From: Rhodoferax lithotrophicus
GTDB taxonomy: Bacteria > Pseudomonadota > Gammaproteobacteria > Burkholderiales > Burkholderiaceae_C
Length of the DNA: 64,000 bases
NCBI RefSeq assembly: GCF_019973615.1
Contig: NZ_AP024238.1
Span: forward strand, 4,609,989-4,673,988
Reading direction: 5' to 3'
Shown: positions 1 to 8,335 of the stretch, one piece after another
How positions within the stretch are numbered: position 1 is the first letter of the stretch
How the letters are laid out: the number at the start of each line of letters is the position of its first letter
Notes under the pieces: generated by a model
What the model saw: only the letters and a program-made list of their open reading frames with translations
Database searches by the model: none
What the model was told of the DNA's origin: nothing
Position numbers and translations under genes: made by a program

Positions 1-2
1 CC

Positions 3-107
3 CGTGCCGCAATGGAAGAGTCACGCGCCATGATGGCAACACGTCGCGCCCGTTTTGCCTCTGCTGACGAACTGATTGCTGATCTTGAAAAAAATAGCAG
101 CCAGTAA
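3..107 (+). CDS. RelB/DinJ-type antitoxin, C-terminal end (partial)
   Basis: An open frame runs in from the left edge and stops at a TAA at 105-107. Its last residues read ADELIADLEKNSSQ, an acidic helical tail like those of RelB/DinJ antitoxins, which wrap and neutralise a RelE-fold toxin. The next gene is a YafQ-like toxin whose start lies 7 bases after this stop, the usual antitoxin-toxin order. The N-terminal DNA-binding part is outside the window, so the family call rests on the tail and the neighbour only. Confidence 0.6.
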   Translation, partial: RAAMEESRAMMATRRARFASADELIADLEKNSSQ

Positions 108-406
108 ACGCGCGGTGCCGCCACGGGCCGCCGACTATGCAAAGGCATTTCTGAAAGATTGGCAGCGCTTGTCGCACTCAGGGCGGTTTGATATGGTGCG
201 ACTCAAGGAAGTGATGCTACTGCTCATTGCCAATGATGTGCCTCTTGGTCCGGAATGGCAGGATCACAACTTGAAAGGGGAGTGGGCAGATCACCGTGAG
301 TGCCACATCGGTGGCGACTTTTTGCTGATCTATCAGCTTGAGGCCAACTGGATCAACTTTGTGCGCGCAGGTACACATTCCGAACTCTTTGGCAATTAGC
401 TGAATT
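66..406 (+). repeat. Long direct repeat, left copy (toxin region)
   Basis: About 341 bases covering the antitoxin tail and the whole toxin recur at 2723-3064 in the same orientation. Long stretches are identical, for example in the part encoding HIGGDFLLIYQLEAN. The two copies bracket the ATPase/HNH pair, so the pair is either an insertion bounded by a duplicated target or the segment between two recombining copies. Confidence 0.8.
115..399 (+). CDS. YafQ-family mRNA interferase toxin
   Basis: A 94-residue RelE-fold toxin of the YafQ type, expected to cleave mRNA on the ribosome. The catalytic set known from E. coli YafQ is present: His51 (in QDHNLKGEW), His64 and Asp68 (in ECHIGGDFLLIY), and His88 and Phe92 (in GTHSELFG). 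I chose the GTG at 115 because it follows the antitoxin stop closely and the family begins about here; the frame stays open upstream to a TTG at 76 but would then run through the antitoxin. It is probably co-transcribed with the antitoxin. A decayed second copy lies at 2723-3072, on the far side of the nuclease/ATPase pair. Confidence 0.8.
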   Translation: MPPRAADYAKAFLKDWQRLSHSGRFDMVRLKEVMLLLIANDVPLGPEWQDHNLKGEWADHRECHIGGDFLLIYQLEANWINFVRAGTHSELFGN

Positions 407-532
407 ACGTCAGGTCGGATTCAACGTCCGTTAGCAGTCATTTGCCAATGCCAATTCGTGTCACTTGTCGGCGGCAACACTTGGCTCAGTTTTCGATCGG
501 CAGCAACACCCCGATGAATGCTTGACGAACCT

Positions 533-1132
533 TTACAACAACCCCTGACGAGCAGCTTCATACCAAACGAATGGAGACAACTCTTTCAATGTTTGAGCAT
601 CCTTGTTTCTCAAGTACCGCGCGTAGTGCTTCATTCGCATGTCGCGATGGTCTGCGCTGTCCAAACTCAGTCTTGTAATGGATTTACGAGCCGCGGCAAC
701 TTCTGCCTTGTCGGTCAACGCACGACTTGGGCGAATTTGACCAGTAGTCAAGACGAGTTCGAACGTATTTGGTGTCAGTCCGATTGGGTCGAGCACGTCG
801 TCATACTTGTTCTTGTTCCGGTTCGGCCCCAAGCACGACAGACGGTAGTTTTTCCATTCGTAGGCTTGTGCGACGTCCTTTGACTTCGCAACGAAGTGGT
901 CTGTTGAGCTGGCACCAGTGACCCATTCAAAGTAGATGGCCAAATAAGCACAAATGCCCGAATAGGCTGTCCACAACTGTTTATTAGAGTGGGACCAATA
1001 GGCGGGAAACTTGGTCCCCTTTGGGGCCGGGGCATTGAGGGCGATGCCTTTTTGAGCAGCCCAGGCCAAACCCTTTTGTCGGACCTCCACATCAAAATCA
1101 ATGGGTTCCGGCTGCAACTGCACTGGGATCAT
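533..1132 (-). CDS. HNH endonuclease, Septu PtuB-like
   Basis: A 199-residue protein with an HNH-type nuclease core: DHFVAKS around residue 80 supplies the metal and catalytic Asp/His, followed by YEWKNYRLSCLGPNRNK with the conserved Asn residues, then DDVLDP. This arrangement resembles the HNH partner of Septu (PtuB) and the nucleases tied to some retron ATPases. I chose the ATG at 1132 because it overlaps the TGA of the upstream ATPase as ATGA, typical of translational coupling; a longer frame to 1156 has no better start. The partner ATPase and the flanking toxin-antitoxin repeat support a defence role. The nuclease family is fairly sure; the Septu label is inference. Confidence 0.7.
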   Translation of the reverse strand: MIPVQLQPEPIDFDVEVRQKGLAWAAQKGIALNAPAPKGTKFPAYWSHSNKQLWTAYSGICAYLAIYFEWVTGASSTDHFVAKSKDVAQAYEWKNYRLSCLGPNRNKNKYDDVLDPIGLTPNTFELVLTTGQIRPSRALTDKAEVAAARKSITRLSLDSADHRDMRMKHYARYLRNKDAQTLKELSPFVWYEAARQGLL

Positions 1133-2409
1133 GCAAACCAACCCCTCTTCTTGCAAACATAACGCCAGTTGAACAAGAAGTCATCCGTTGGGCTGAGCGC
1201 ATCCACAAGCTTCGCATTCATCGCGCGGATCCGGTGGGCACTCGGGTTTTCTTGCTCCAACAAAGCTGCGGCCTTCTTCACCAAGTCTTCGTACTCCACC
1301 GCACGACCACTTTGGAGGTCAAACGCCTCGCTGACCAACCAACTCGCTGCACTGCCGTGCTTCTCGAATTCACGTTGGCGCAACACGACCTTCCTGCGCT
1401 CAAGATCCAAGTCGAACCATGCATCCTGCTTCGCGTCAAAAAGGGGCTCCACCGAGGCCATCACTAGAGGCGAATGCGTGGCGGTGATGACCTGGACTTC
1501 GGCCTTTTTGATGAGCGTCCGCGCCACCGCCAGTAGGGCTGGGATGATTTGGCGCTGCCACTGTGGGTGCAAATGCGACTCCACCTCGTCAATGAGAAAC
1601 ACCACCTGATTGGTTGGCTCCTCTCGTAACAGCTTCGCTGCTTTGCAATGCTCTTCCCATGTCCAAACCAACAAATATGCCAGCGCTAGGATGCGCCGCA
1701 TGCCGGCAGAGGCATGCAGTACGGCCACGTCTTGACCGTAGGGCATGCGGATGGTAGGGATGTCCCGCGCATCGTCCAGGCTGATACGCATCAGATCGCC
1801 AGCAGTCAAGCGCTCTTTGTCTGAGGGTGACATGGCCTTCAAAACAGCTTGAAGGCTTTCAAACGCCGAGCTGTTTTCCTTCTGCCAGCCCGCCCAGTCC
1901 ATCACCAAGCCCAGGCAAAGCGGCTTGCCGTCCTTGCCGAGCAACCCGTCCCAAACTTCTGCCGGACTGAACACATAAGCGGGGATGCGGTCCTGCACAT
2001 CCACCCCCTCTTGGGTGCGCCAATAGTTACGAGCAGGGTCCCACACCGCAAAGCTGCCATCTGCCATGGCGTAAAAAACCAGCCCCGGGTTGGCGGGCCG
2101 ACCGGGACGGCCCGTCCAGGCCTCGTCGCGCGGCAGATAGCTGCTCACATAGTCTTCGACACGACTTTTCCCGGCGAAGGTGAAGCCGATCATCGCCTGT
2201 TTTTCGCTGCTAGGCAGCGCCCTCTTGCCAGACGTAAGACGCGGGTTGATTTCTGAAGGCCACTTTCTGGTCAATGCCCACCAGGCAATGTCCAAAAGAA
2301 AACTTTTGCCCAGTCCGTTATCACCCGTGATCAGGTTTAGTCGCTGCCCAAAGGTAAGCTCCATGCTTGGTGCCGGGCCGACATTTTTCAACTTCAGGTG
2401 ATTAAGCAT
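1129..2409 (-). CDS. AAA/ABC-type ATPase, Septu PtuA-like
   Basis: A 426-residue SMC/OLD-like ATPase. Walker A is GDNGLGKS near residue 29. The ABC-type signature lies in SAGMRRILALAYLL, Walker B is VVFLIDEVESHLHP and the switch histidine is in ITATHSPLV, so all ATPase elements look intact. It opens with MLNHLKLKNVGP, the usual start of AAA_15/AAA_21 proteins. It is the first gene of a minus-strand pair and its stop codon overlaps the start of the HNH nuclease. ATPase plus HNH is the Septu layout; retron-associated ATPase/HNH pairs look similar, but I see no reverse transcriptase here. Confidence 0.7.
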   Translation of the reverse strand: MLNHLKLKNVGPAPSMELTFGQRLNLITGDNGLGKSFLLDIAWWALTRKWPSEINPRLTSGKRALPSSEKQAMIGFTFAGKSRVEDYVSSYLPRDEAWTGRPGRPANPGLVFYAMADGSFAVWDPARNYWRTQEGVDVQDRIPAYVFSPAEVWDGLLGKDGKPLCLGLVMDWAGWQKENSSAFESLQAVLKAMSPSDKERLTAGDLMRISLDDARDIPTIRMPYGQDVAVLHASAGMRRILALAYLLVWTWEEHCKAAKLLREEPTNQVVFLIDEVESHLHPQWQRQIIPALLAVARTLIKKAEVQVITATHSPLVMASVEPLFDAKQDAWFDLDLERRKVVLRQREFEKHGSAASWLVSEAFDLQSGRAVEYEDLVKKAAALLEQENPSAHRIRAMNAKLVDALSPTDDFLFNWRYVCKKRGWFA

Positions 2410-2722
2410 GACCCCATTTCCTCAAAACTAGATGCGCACATTCCTCATTAAAGGCAGCGATTTTTCACACAGATAATCCAATTTTGATTATCCGTGCGAT
2501 TGAACTCTCAATTGACTTTACAGATTCAGTCATTTCAAAAGTGATATTTCTCGTTGCGCCGCTTGAAGGATTGCACCGAGCCCTCCAGGATGGCATCAGC
2601 CAGATGGGCACGATCCAGTCCACTCTGAGCCAGCGCTTGACTAGGCCCATCGCGAGCTTCCAGCGCGTAAATCAGTTCAACTTCGGCATTGACCGGAAGG
2701 TTCGCGTGGTGGGTTGCGATGT
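2410..2722. other. Interval with a possible minus-strand gene remnant
   Basis: No complete gene fits here. On the minus strand an open frame ends at 2535, and its last 50 or so residues look protein-like (for example VELIYALEARDGPSQALAQ). Its upstream part runs into the broken toxin copy, so it may be the 3' end of a gene whose front was replaced. I do not recognise it. The promoter of the ATPase/HNH pair should lie near 2410-2470. Confidence 0.3.
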
Positions 2723-3072
2723 GACGAACTGTTTGCTGATCTTGAAAAAACAGCAGCCAGTCAACGCACGGTGCCGCCACGGGCCGCCGATGATGCAAAG
2801 GCGCTTTTTGAAAGATTGGCAACGCTTGTCGCACTCGGGGCGAGTTTGATAGGGTGCGACTCAAGGATGTGATGCTGCGGCTTGTTGCCAACGATGCGCC
2901 GTTTGGTCCTGAATGGCAGGATCACAGCCTAAAGGGAGAGTGGACAGATCATCGTGAGTGCCACATCGGTGGCGACTTTTTGCTGATCTATCAGCTTGAG
3001 GCCAACTGGATCAGCTTTGTTCGCGCAGGCACGCATTCCGAGCTCTTTGGCAATTGGCTGAATTCAGATTGA
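2723..3072 (+). pseudogene. Decayed second copy of YafQ-type toxin (with antitoxin tail)
   Basis: This matches 66-406 over about 340 bases but cannot make an intact toxin. Relative to the left copy there is a one-base insertion near 2803 (GCGCTTTTTGAAAG against GCATTTCTGAAAG) and another near 2845, which brings TGA and TAG into the frame. Downstream, from a GTG at 2854, the frame is restored and still encodes the C-terminal half with ECHIGGDF and GTHSELFG. The catalytic residues survive but the N-terminal half is lost. Confidence 0.75.
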
Positions 3073-3223
3073 GCCTGTATGGCTGCAAAAGACCCACCAG
3101 AGGCGTTCAGTTTTTTGGCTTGGCGGGGCGGTTTCGCTGCTTATCGAAAGATTTACATATTCCACGAATGCAAACGCCGGAGGGCGTGCAGAATACAAGT
3201 CTTAGCGGTAATGGAAACTCAAG

Positions 3224-4411
3224 ATGATTGAGCCGACGGAATACGACCACGAAGCGATCATGGATAACGCGCGGCTGGGTAGCTCTCCATCGCAGGACTA
3301 CCTTCAAGTTGTGGACATGCTCGACAACGTCGTTCGCGAGTGTATGTATGTGTCGAGGAGCTACGCGGGAATTAAATCGCCAACATCAAAGCACTTCTAC
3401 GCCTCAGTCCTCTTTACAGCACTGATCACTCGTGGGGTTAGCCTAGCCCAGCTTATGCCCTTCACCCCTTGGGTCGAGAAACGGATTGAGCACTGGGATT
3501 ACGCCTCAGCAGCGGGGATCACCCGCACAATGCTTGAGCTCCGCGTGGCTTTTTACTACCTATGCGTCGATTCGTGCACTGATGAAGAGTGGAATTGCCG
3601 GTGGAATCTGTTTAATCTCCACGATTGCGTATCACGTGTTCGCCTCTTTTCAGCTGTGCAGAACCTTGAACAGGTCTCGGCTTTTGAAGCGAATGCAACC
3701 GAGCTACGGCAAAGACTTAAGACAAATCCGTACTTCTTGTCTTTGCAAGCGGGCCAGCAACGCAAGCTTCTTAACGGGCAAACGGCCTACCTGATGTCTC
3801 TGGAGGACATCGCGGAACGAGCGGGCATCGAGAAATCATCCTTTCGCTGGCTCTACGTACTCTTTTCGTCCCACGTACATGGTTTACCGATGTCCTTCTA
3901 CCGGATAGGTGATCGCGGCAGGGGCTTGCCAAGCCCAACAGAGGAGAGATACACATCACTTTGTCTGAGCTTGGCATCCACATTCCTAGTTCAAACTAGA
4001 GACGAGGTTCACGAGTTGTTTGTGGACTTCAAGTCGCTGGCCGAAGAGCGGATCAAGGCAGAAACGCAGGTGGAAGTGTCCTCAGACGTGCAGGTCAGCG
4101 GAAAGGGGTTGGCAGTTGGCGAAACTATGACGCTAACAGAAACAGACGACTTGGCCATCGAGGTGACCATGGTGGCTGGTGATTCCGTGGAATCCGTGTA
4201 CCGTCACAAGCCGACTGGAAGCATTGTCCTGCGACGCACAAACTCTGATGTGGACGGTGCATCACTGGACTTTTTCGATGGGTTCTATTGGACAGTGTTT
4301 GTTGACAACCTGCCAACGACTCAGTCGCAGGTTGAAGCTCTCGGCACGAAAGCGTTCGCATTCAAGGTTGATCACATATCGAGAACGCTGCATTTGAAGG
4401 TGGAGGAGTAA
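3224..4411 (+). CDS. Hypothetical protein, DUF5677-like N-terminal part
   Basis: A 395-residue soluble protein that I do not recognise with certainty. Residues 1-270 look all-helical, with RTMLELRVAFYYL and FSSHVHGLPMSFY, patterns reminiscent of DUF5677 proteins. Residues 280-395 look beta-rich. There is no signal peptide or membrane segment. It stands alone after the decayed toxin copy and before the conserved EamA gene, so it probably belongs to the same accessory patch. The ATG at 3224 follows TCAAG, a weak ribosome site. Confidence 0.45.
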   Translation: MIEPTEYDHEAIMDNARLGSSPSQDYLQVVDMLDNVVRECMYVSRSYAGIKSPTSKHFYASVLFTALITRGVSLAQLMPFTPWVEKRIEHWDYASAAGITRTMLELRVAFYYLCVDSCTDEEWNCRWNLFNLHDCVSRVRLFSAVQNLEQVSAFEANATELRQRLKTNPYFLSLQAGQQRKLLNGQTAYLMSLEDIAERAGIEKSSFRWLYVLFSSHVHGLPMSFYRIGDRGRGLPSPTEERYTSLCLSLASTFLVQTRDEVHELFVDFKSLAEERIKAETQVEVSSDVQVSGKGLAVGETMTLTETDDLAIEVTMVAGDSVESVYRHKPTGSIVLRRTNSDVDGASLDFFDGFYWTVFVDNLPTTQSQVEALGTKAFAFKVDHISRTLHLKVEE

Positions 4412-4498
4412 CCCGCTTACTGCGTTTGCTTTCACCGCCAGGAGTCGTCACTCAAAAGAAACCGTATCCGGGCAACGCAAAAGTGAACGCGGGCGACC

Positions 4499-5392
4499 TC
4501 AATCCCCCCGCCCCAACCGCGACACCTCCCGCATCGTCAGCAGCGTATTCCCCACACCACTGGCCGCAATGACACAAATACCCGCCCAGGCCCACAAGTC
4601 AGGCACGTGGGCAAACACCAGCCAGCCGCCCAGCATGGCAAAGCCGATCTGGCTGTACAGGTAAGGTGTCAGCACCGGGGCCGAGGCGCACATGTAGGCG
4701 CGGATCAGCATCAGGTGGCCCAAGGTGCCCAAACAACCCACCAGCAAAAACCAGTGCCAGTAGCTCAGCAGCAGCTCTGGCTTCCAGCCGGTCAAGACCA
4801 GCACCAAGCTCATGACCAGCGTGCCGACCAGGCCGGTGTACAGGTGGGTGGTGTAGGGGTTTTCTTCACCACTCATGCGGCTGGTGAGCACCTGAAACCA
4901 GGCGTAGCTGGTCACCAACCCCACGGGGAACACCAGCGCCCAGCCAAACAGCTGTCCACCGGGGCGCACCACCAGCAACACCCCCAGCAGCCCGCCCGCC
5001 ATCAGCCACCAGCGCAGTCGTGCCACATGGGTTTTCAGAAACCAGGCCGACATGGCCGTGGCCACCAGCGGTGACAGCATCATCATGGCGGTGAATTCAC
5101 CCACCGGCAAATGCTGCAGGCCAAAAAACGAACACCCGGTGGTGATCAGCAGCAGGCCACCCCGCAGCAGCTGAAAACGCAGGTTACGGGTGTGGAACAA
5201 CTCTGCTTTTTGTAGTGGGTAGCGCACGGCCAGTGTGCTCAAGACCTGAAAAACATACCTAAACCAGAGCAACATCAGCACCGGAATGACGCGGGTGACG
5301 TATTTGGTGGTGGTGTCCATGCTGGCAAAGATCAGCGCTGCCAGCACGATCAGAGCGATACCCGCGCCCTGGCGGCTGCGCCAGAAGGACAT
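4499..5392 (-). CDS. EamA/DMT-family transporter
   Basis: A 297-residue inner-membrane protein with about ten hydrophobic segments in two EamA repeats, for example GIALIVLAALIFASMDTTTK at the N terminus and LMLIRAYMCASAPVLTPYLY in the second half. The family moves metabolites or amino acids across the membrane; the substrate cannot be read from sequence. It lies six bases after the dienoyl-CoA reductase gene on the same strand, so it is probably the last gene of the catabolic operon. Export or uptake of an acid used by that operon is a reasonable guess. Confidence 0.85.
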   Translation of the reverse strand: MSFWRSRQGAGIALIVLAALIFASMDTTTKYVTRVIPVLMLLWFRYVFQVLSTLAVRYPLQKAELFHTRNLRFQLLRGGLLLITTGCSFFGLQHLPVGEFTAMMMLSPLVATAMSAWFLKTHVARLRWWLMAGGLLGVLLVVRPGGQLFGWALVFPVGLVTSYAWFQVLTSRMSGEENPYTTHLYTGLVGTLVMSLVLVLTGWKPELLLSYWHWFLLVGCLGTLGHLMLIRAYMCASAPVLTPYLYSQIGFAMLGGWLVFAHVPDLWAWAGICVIAASGVGNTLLTMREVSRLGRGD

Positions 5393-5398
5393 GGCGGC

Positions 5399-7438
5399 TT
5401 AAATCTCCAGCGCCAGGCGGCTGGCCTGTTCGATGGCACGCCGTGCGTCCAGCTCGGCGGCCTTGTCTGCGCCACCGATCACATGCACCGGCAAGTTGGG
5501 CGCGATACTTTTTAATTGGGCTTCAAGCTCGCGCACCGGCTCCTGCCCGGCGCAGACGATCACGGTGTCAAACGGCAGGGTGGTCACGCTGCCATCCGCT
5601 GATGCGTAGTGCAAGCCCGCATCGTCGATGTGCTGGATGTTCACCCCGGTCAGGATCGGCACGCCAAAACGCTGCACCTTGTCGCGCCGTATCCAGCCGG
5701 TGGTCATGGCCAGCGAGGCACCGGGGCGTTTGTCACTGCGCTGCAGCAGGGTCACTTGTCTGCGGGCCGACAGACGCTCGGGTTTGGGGGCGCGGCCACC
5801 GGCAGACTGGGCGCTGATGTCCAGCCCGTATTCGGCGGCAAAGTCGTCCAGCGCCGGTGGGGTGTGGGGCGCGTCGCCCAGCAAAAATTCCACCATGTCG
5901 TAGGCAATGGCCCCGGCACCGATGATCAGCACCCGCGCACCTACCGGGGCCGCACCAGACAACACTTGGTCATAAGGCAACACGTCGGGCCGGTGGATTC
6001 CGGGCAACTCGGGTTGGCGTGGCCTCACACCGGTGGCCAGCACCACTTCATCAAAATCGCCGTGGCTGAACTGCTCGGCGGTCACCGCGCAGTTCAGCCG
6101 CAGCGTCACCTTTTCATCTGCCAGACGGTTGCGAAAGTAACGCAGCATCTCGTCAAACTCGGTTTTGCCCGGCACATTCCGCGCCAGCCGCAACTGGCCG
6201 CCCAGCTCTGGCCCGGCCTCAAACAGGGTGACCCGATGGCCACGCTCGGCGGCGTTGAAGGCGAAGTTCATGCCCGCTGCACCCGCACCCACTACGGCGA
6301 TGCGTTTGACTGGCACGGCGGGCTGCAGCACCCAGTCCAGCTCACGGCCTGCACGCGGGTTGACCAGGCAGGTGGCGGTTTGGCGTTTGAAGATGTTGTC
6401 CAGGCAGGCCTGGTTGCAGGCAATACAGGTGTTGATGCGCTGGGCCTGGCCCAGGCGTGCCTTGCGGGCAAAGTCCGGGTCGGCCAGCAGTGGGCGCGCC
6501 ATCGACACCAGATCGGCCTGGCCTGATTCCAAAATGGACTCAGCCACCGCCGGGTCGTTGATGCGGTTGGAGGCCATGACGGGAATGGTCACCGCGTCTT
6601 TGATGCGGCGCACCGCATAAGCCCAGCCGCCGCGCGGCACGTTGTGCGACACGGTGGGCACGTCGGCCTCATGCCAGCCGATGCCGGTGTTCAGAATGTC
6701 GGCCCCGGCTGCCTCAGCGCGGCGGGCCAGTTCCAGCGTTTCTTCGCCGGTCATGCCACCTTCGACCAAATCCAGCGCCGAGATGCGGTAGATGATGGCA
6801 AAGTCTGGCCCCACCGCCTGGCGCACCGCTTTGATGATCTCAATGGGCAAACGGATGCGGCCTTCAAAGCTGCCGCCAAATTCGTCGGTGCGCTGGTTGG
6901 TGCAAGGCGCGGTGAACTCGTTGATCAGGTAACCCTCTGAGCCCATGATTTCCACCGCATGGTAGCCAATATCGCGTGCAGCCCTTGCTGCACTTGCGTA
7001 AGCTGCTATGGTTTCATAAACCTCTTGGATTGTGAGTGCGTGCGGTGTGAACTTGTTGATGCGAGCCCGCAACGCACTGGGGCCGACGCAGCCGTCAAAC
7101 TTGGCGTAGCGGCCAGCGTGCAGGATTTGCATACACACCTGGGTGCTTGTGCCGCGCACCGCGTCCACAATGGCGCGATGCCAGTCCAGGTCGGCATCTG
7201 CGGTCATGGCGGGGGCATCGTCTTCCATGCGGCCTGCCAGGTTGGGTGAAATGCCGCCGGTGATGATCAGGCCGATTTCACCCTCGGCACGGGCGCGGTA
7301 AAACGCCTGGATGCGCTCCACGGGTTTGTCCATACTTTCCAGCCGGGTGTGCATGGCGCCCATGACCATGCGGTTGCGCAGGCTCAGGTTACGCACCGTC
7401 AGGGGTGACAACAGCTTGGGGTAAAGCGTGGGGTTCAT
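5399..7438 (-). CDS. fadH: 2,4-dienoyl-CoA reductase (NADPH), FadH family
   Basis: A 679-residue old-yellow-enzyme fusion. Residues 1-350 form the FMN barrel (YPKLLSPLTVRNLSLRNR; VEIMGSEGYLINEF). A [4Fe-4S] cysteine set follows (CIACNQAC, then ATCLVNP), and the C-terminal half is a FAD/NAD(P)H domain beginning IAVVGAGAAGMNFAF. It reduces 2,4-dienoyl-CoA during breakdown of unsaturated acyl chains. I chose the ATG at 7438 because MNPTLYPKLLSPL aligns with the family start and it overlaps the upstream crotonase stop as ATGA; the frame extends to 7513 but only inside that gene. Flavin reductases of other enoates look alike, so the substrate is inferred from context. Confidence 0.85.
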   Translation of the reverse strand: MNPTLYPKLLSPLTVRNLSLRNRMVMGAMHTRLESMDKPVERIQAFYRARAEGEIGLIITGGISPNLAGRMEDDAPAMTADADLDWHRAIVDAVRGTSTQVCMQILHAGRYAKFDGCVGPSALRARINKFTPHALTIQEVYETIAAYASAARAARDIGYHAVEIMGSEGYLINEFTAPCTNQRTDEFGGSFEGRIRLPIEIIKAVRQAVGPDFAIIYRISALDLVEGGMTGEETLELARRAEAAGADILNTGIGWHEADVPTVSHNVPRGGWAYAVRRIKDAVTIPVMASNRINDPAVAESILESGQADLVSMARPLLADPDFARKARLGQAQRINTCIACNQACLDNIFKRQTATCLVNPRAGRELDWVLQPAVPVKRIAVVGAGAAGMNFAFNAAERGHRVTLFEAGPELGGQLRLARNVPGKTEFDEMLRYFRNRLADEKVTLRLNCAVTAEQFSHGDFDEVVLATGVRPRQPELPGIHRPDVLPYDQVLSGAAPVGARVLIIGAGAIAYDMVEFLLGDAPHTPPALDDFAAEYGLDISAQSAGGRAPKPERLSARRQVTLLQRSDKRPGASLAMTTGWIRRDKVQRFGVPILTGVNIQHIDDAGLHYASADGSVTTLPFDTVIVCAGQEPVRELEAQLKSIAPNLPVHVIGGADKAAELDARRAIEQASRLALEI

Positions 7439-8253
7439 TGGCCTGGCCCGTAATTGGGGGCGCGTTTTTCGCGGAAAGCGGCCACGCCTTCTGGCATGAA
7501 GGCGGCAAAACACAGGGTCTGGCCCCGGTCTTCCAGCGCCATCACGGTGGCCAGGTTGCCAGTCTCTTGTGCCAGCGCCAGGCCGTCTTTGGTCAGGCGC
7601 AAACCGGCTGGGGACATGGCGAGCATCTCTTGCACCAATTCCTGGGCGGTTTCGGTCAGCTGTTCTTCGGGCACTACGTCGTTGACCAGGCCGATACGCA
7701 GGGCACGCTCGGCCTTGACAAAACGGCCGGTGTACATCAGCTCGGCGGCCACGGCTGGGCCGACGGCGCGGGGCAAAAAGTAGCTGATGCCCATGTCGCA
7801 GCCGGTCAGGCCTACTTTGGCCATGGCCACATTCATGCGGGTGTTGGGGGCGGCAAAACGCACATCACAACCCAGCGCCAGTGCAAAACCGCCACCACAG
7901 GCTGCGCCGTGCAACAGGCCCACAATGGGCTGCGGGCAGCGGCGCATGCGCAGCACCACGGCCGAGAGCTGGCGCTGCAGCCGCAGCCCCTGGTCGAGTG
8001 ACATCGTCAACTGGTCTACATCGTCCAGGTCATAGCCAGCGCAGAAGTGTTTGCCTGCGCCGCGTAACACCACCACACGCACATCGGTGCGATCTGGCAG
8101 GCTGCCAAAGTAGTGGTACAGCTCTTCGGTCAGGCCCAGGTTGAGTGAGTTGAAATGCTCAGGCCGGGCCAGGGTGAGCCATTCCACCGCGCCTTCGCGC
8201 TGCACTTCAATAAAACGCCAGCTGCTGGCCGTAGGGGAGGGTGTTGGGGTCAT
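7435..8253 (-). CDS. Crotonase-family protein lacking both usual hydratase glutamates
   Basis: A 272-residue crotonase with the oxyanion-hole segments HFCAGYDLDDV and GAACGGGFALALGCD. True enoyl-CoA hydratases have Glu in GGGxEL and in the PExxLG loop. Here these read GGGFAL and KVGLTGCDMGISYF, so both catalytic Glu positions are changed and an Asp sits in the second loop. That points to an isomerase, a hydrolase or another crotonase reaction. It lies between the acyl-CoA dehydrogenase and fadH in the operon and is coupled to fadH by a four-base overlap. The fold is certain; the reaction is unknown. Confidence 0.8.
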   Translation of the reverse strand: MTPTPSPTASSWRFIEVQREGAVEWLTLARPEHFNSLNLGLTEELYHYFGSLPDRTDVRVVVLRGAGKHFCAGYDLDDVDQLTMSLDQGLRLQRQLSAVVLRMRRCPQPIVGLLHGAACGGGFALALGCDVRFAAPNTRMNVAMAKVGLTGCDMGISYFLPRAVGPAVAAELMYTGRFVKAERALRIGLVNDVVPEEQLTETAQELVQEMLAMSPAGLRLTKDGLALAQETGNLATVMALEDRGQTLCFAAFMPEGVAAFREKRAPNYGPGQ

Positions 8254-8274
8254 GGGGATGCTTTCTGGGGGTTA

Positions 8275-8334
8275 TTTAAATTGATAGCTGCTTACGCAAT
8301 ATCTGTAAGCGCTAGAGGCCAATTTGATGTTGAA
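8275..8334 (+). repeat. Dispersed ~55-bp repeat, copy 1 (intergenic)
   Basis: One of the best copies of the family. It runs AATTGATAGCTGCTTACGC, then a variable middle, then AAGCGCTAGAGGCCAATTTG. It fills most of the gap between the acyl-CoA dehydrogenase stop and the crotonase start within an operon. The TTACGC and GTAAGC arms can pair, giving a short hairpin. Confidence 0.8.
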
Positions 8335-8335
8335 T

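Noticed and set aside
400..530. An integron attC site, suggested by CGTCCGTTAGC after a toxin gene.
   Set aside because: No matching complementary core upstream, no imperfect palindrome of the right size and no integrase or second cassette boundary.
2100..2160. GATAGCTGCTCACATAG inside the Septu-like ATPase gene as a repeat copy.
   Set aside because: Only about ten bases match and neither the GCGCTAGAGGCC half nor flanking A/T tracts are present.
6985..7030. Sequence in fadH resembling the dispersed repeat (TAAGCTGCTATGG with nearby TGCGT).
   Set aside because: The encoded helix (ETIAAYASAARAARDIGY) matches FadH proteins without an insertion, and only the TAGCAGCTTACGCA part is similar, so chance is enough.
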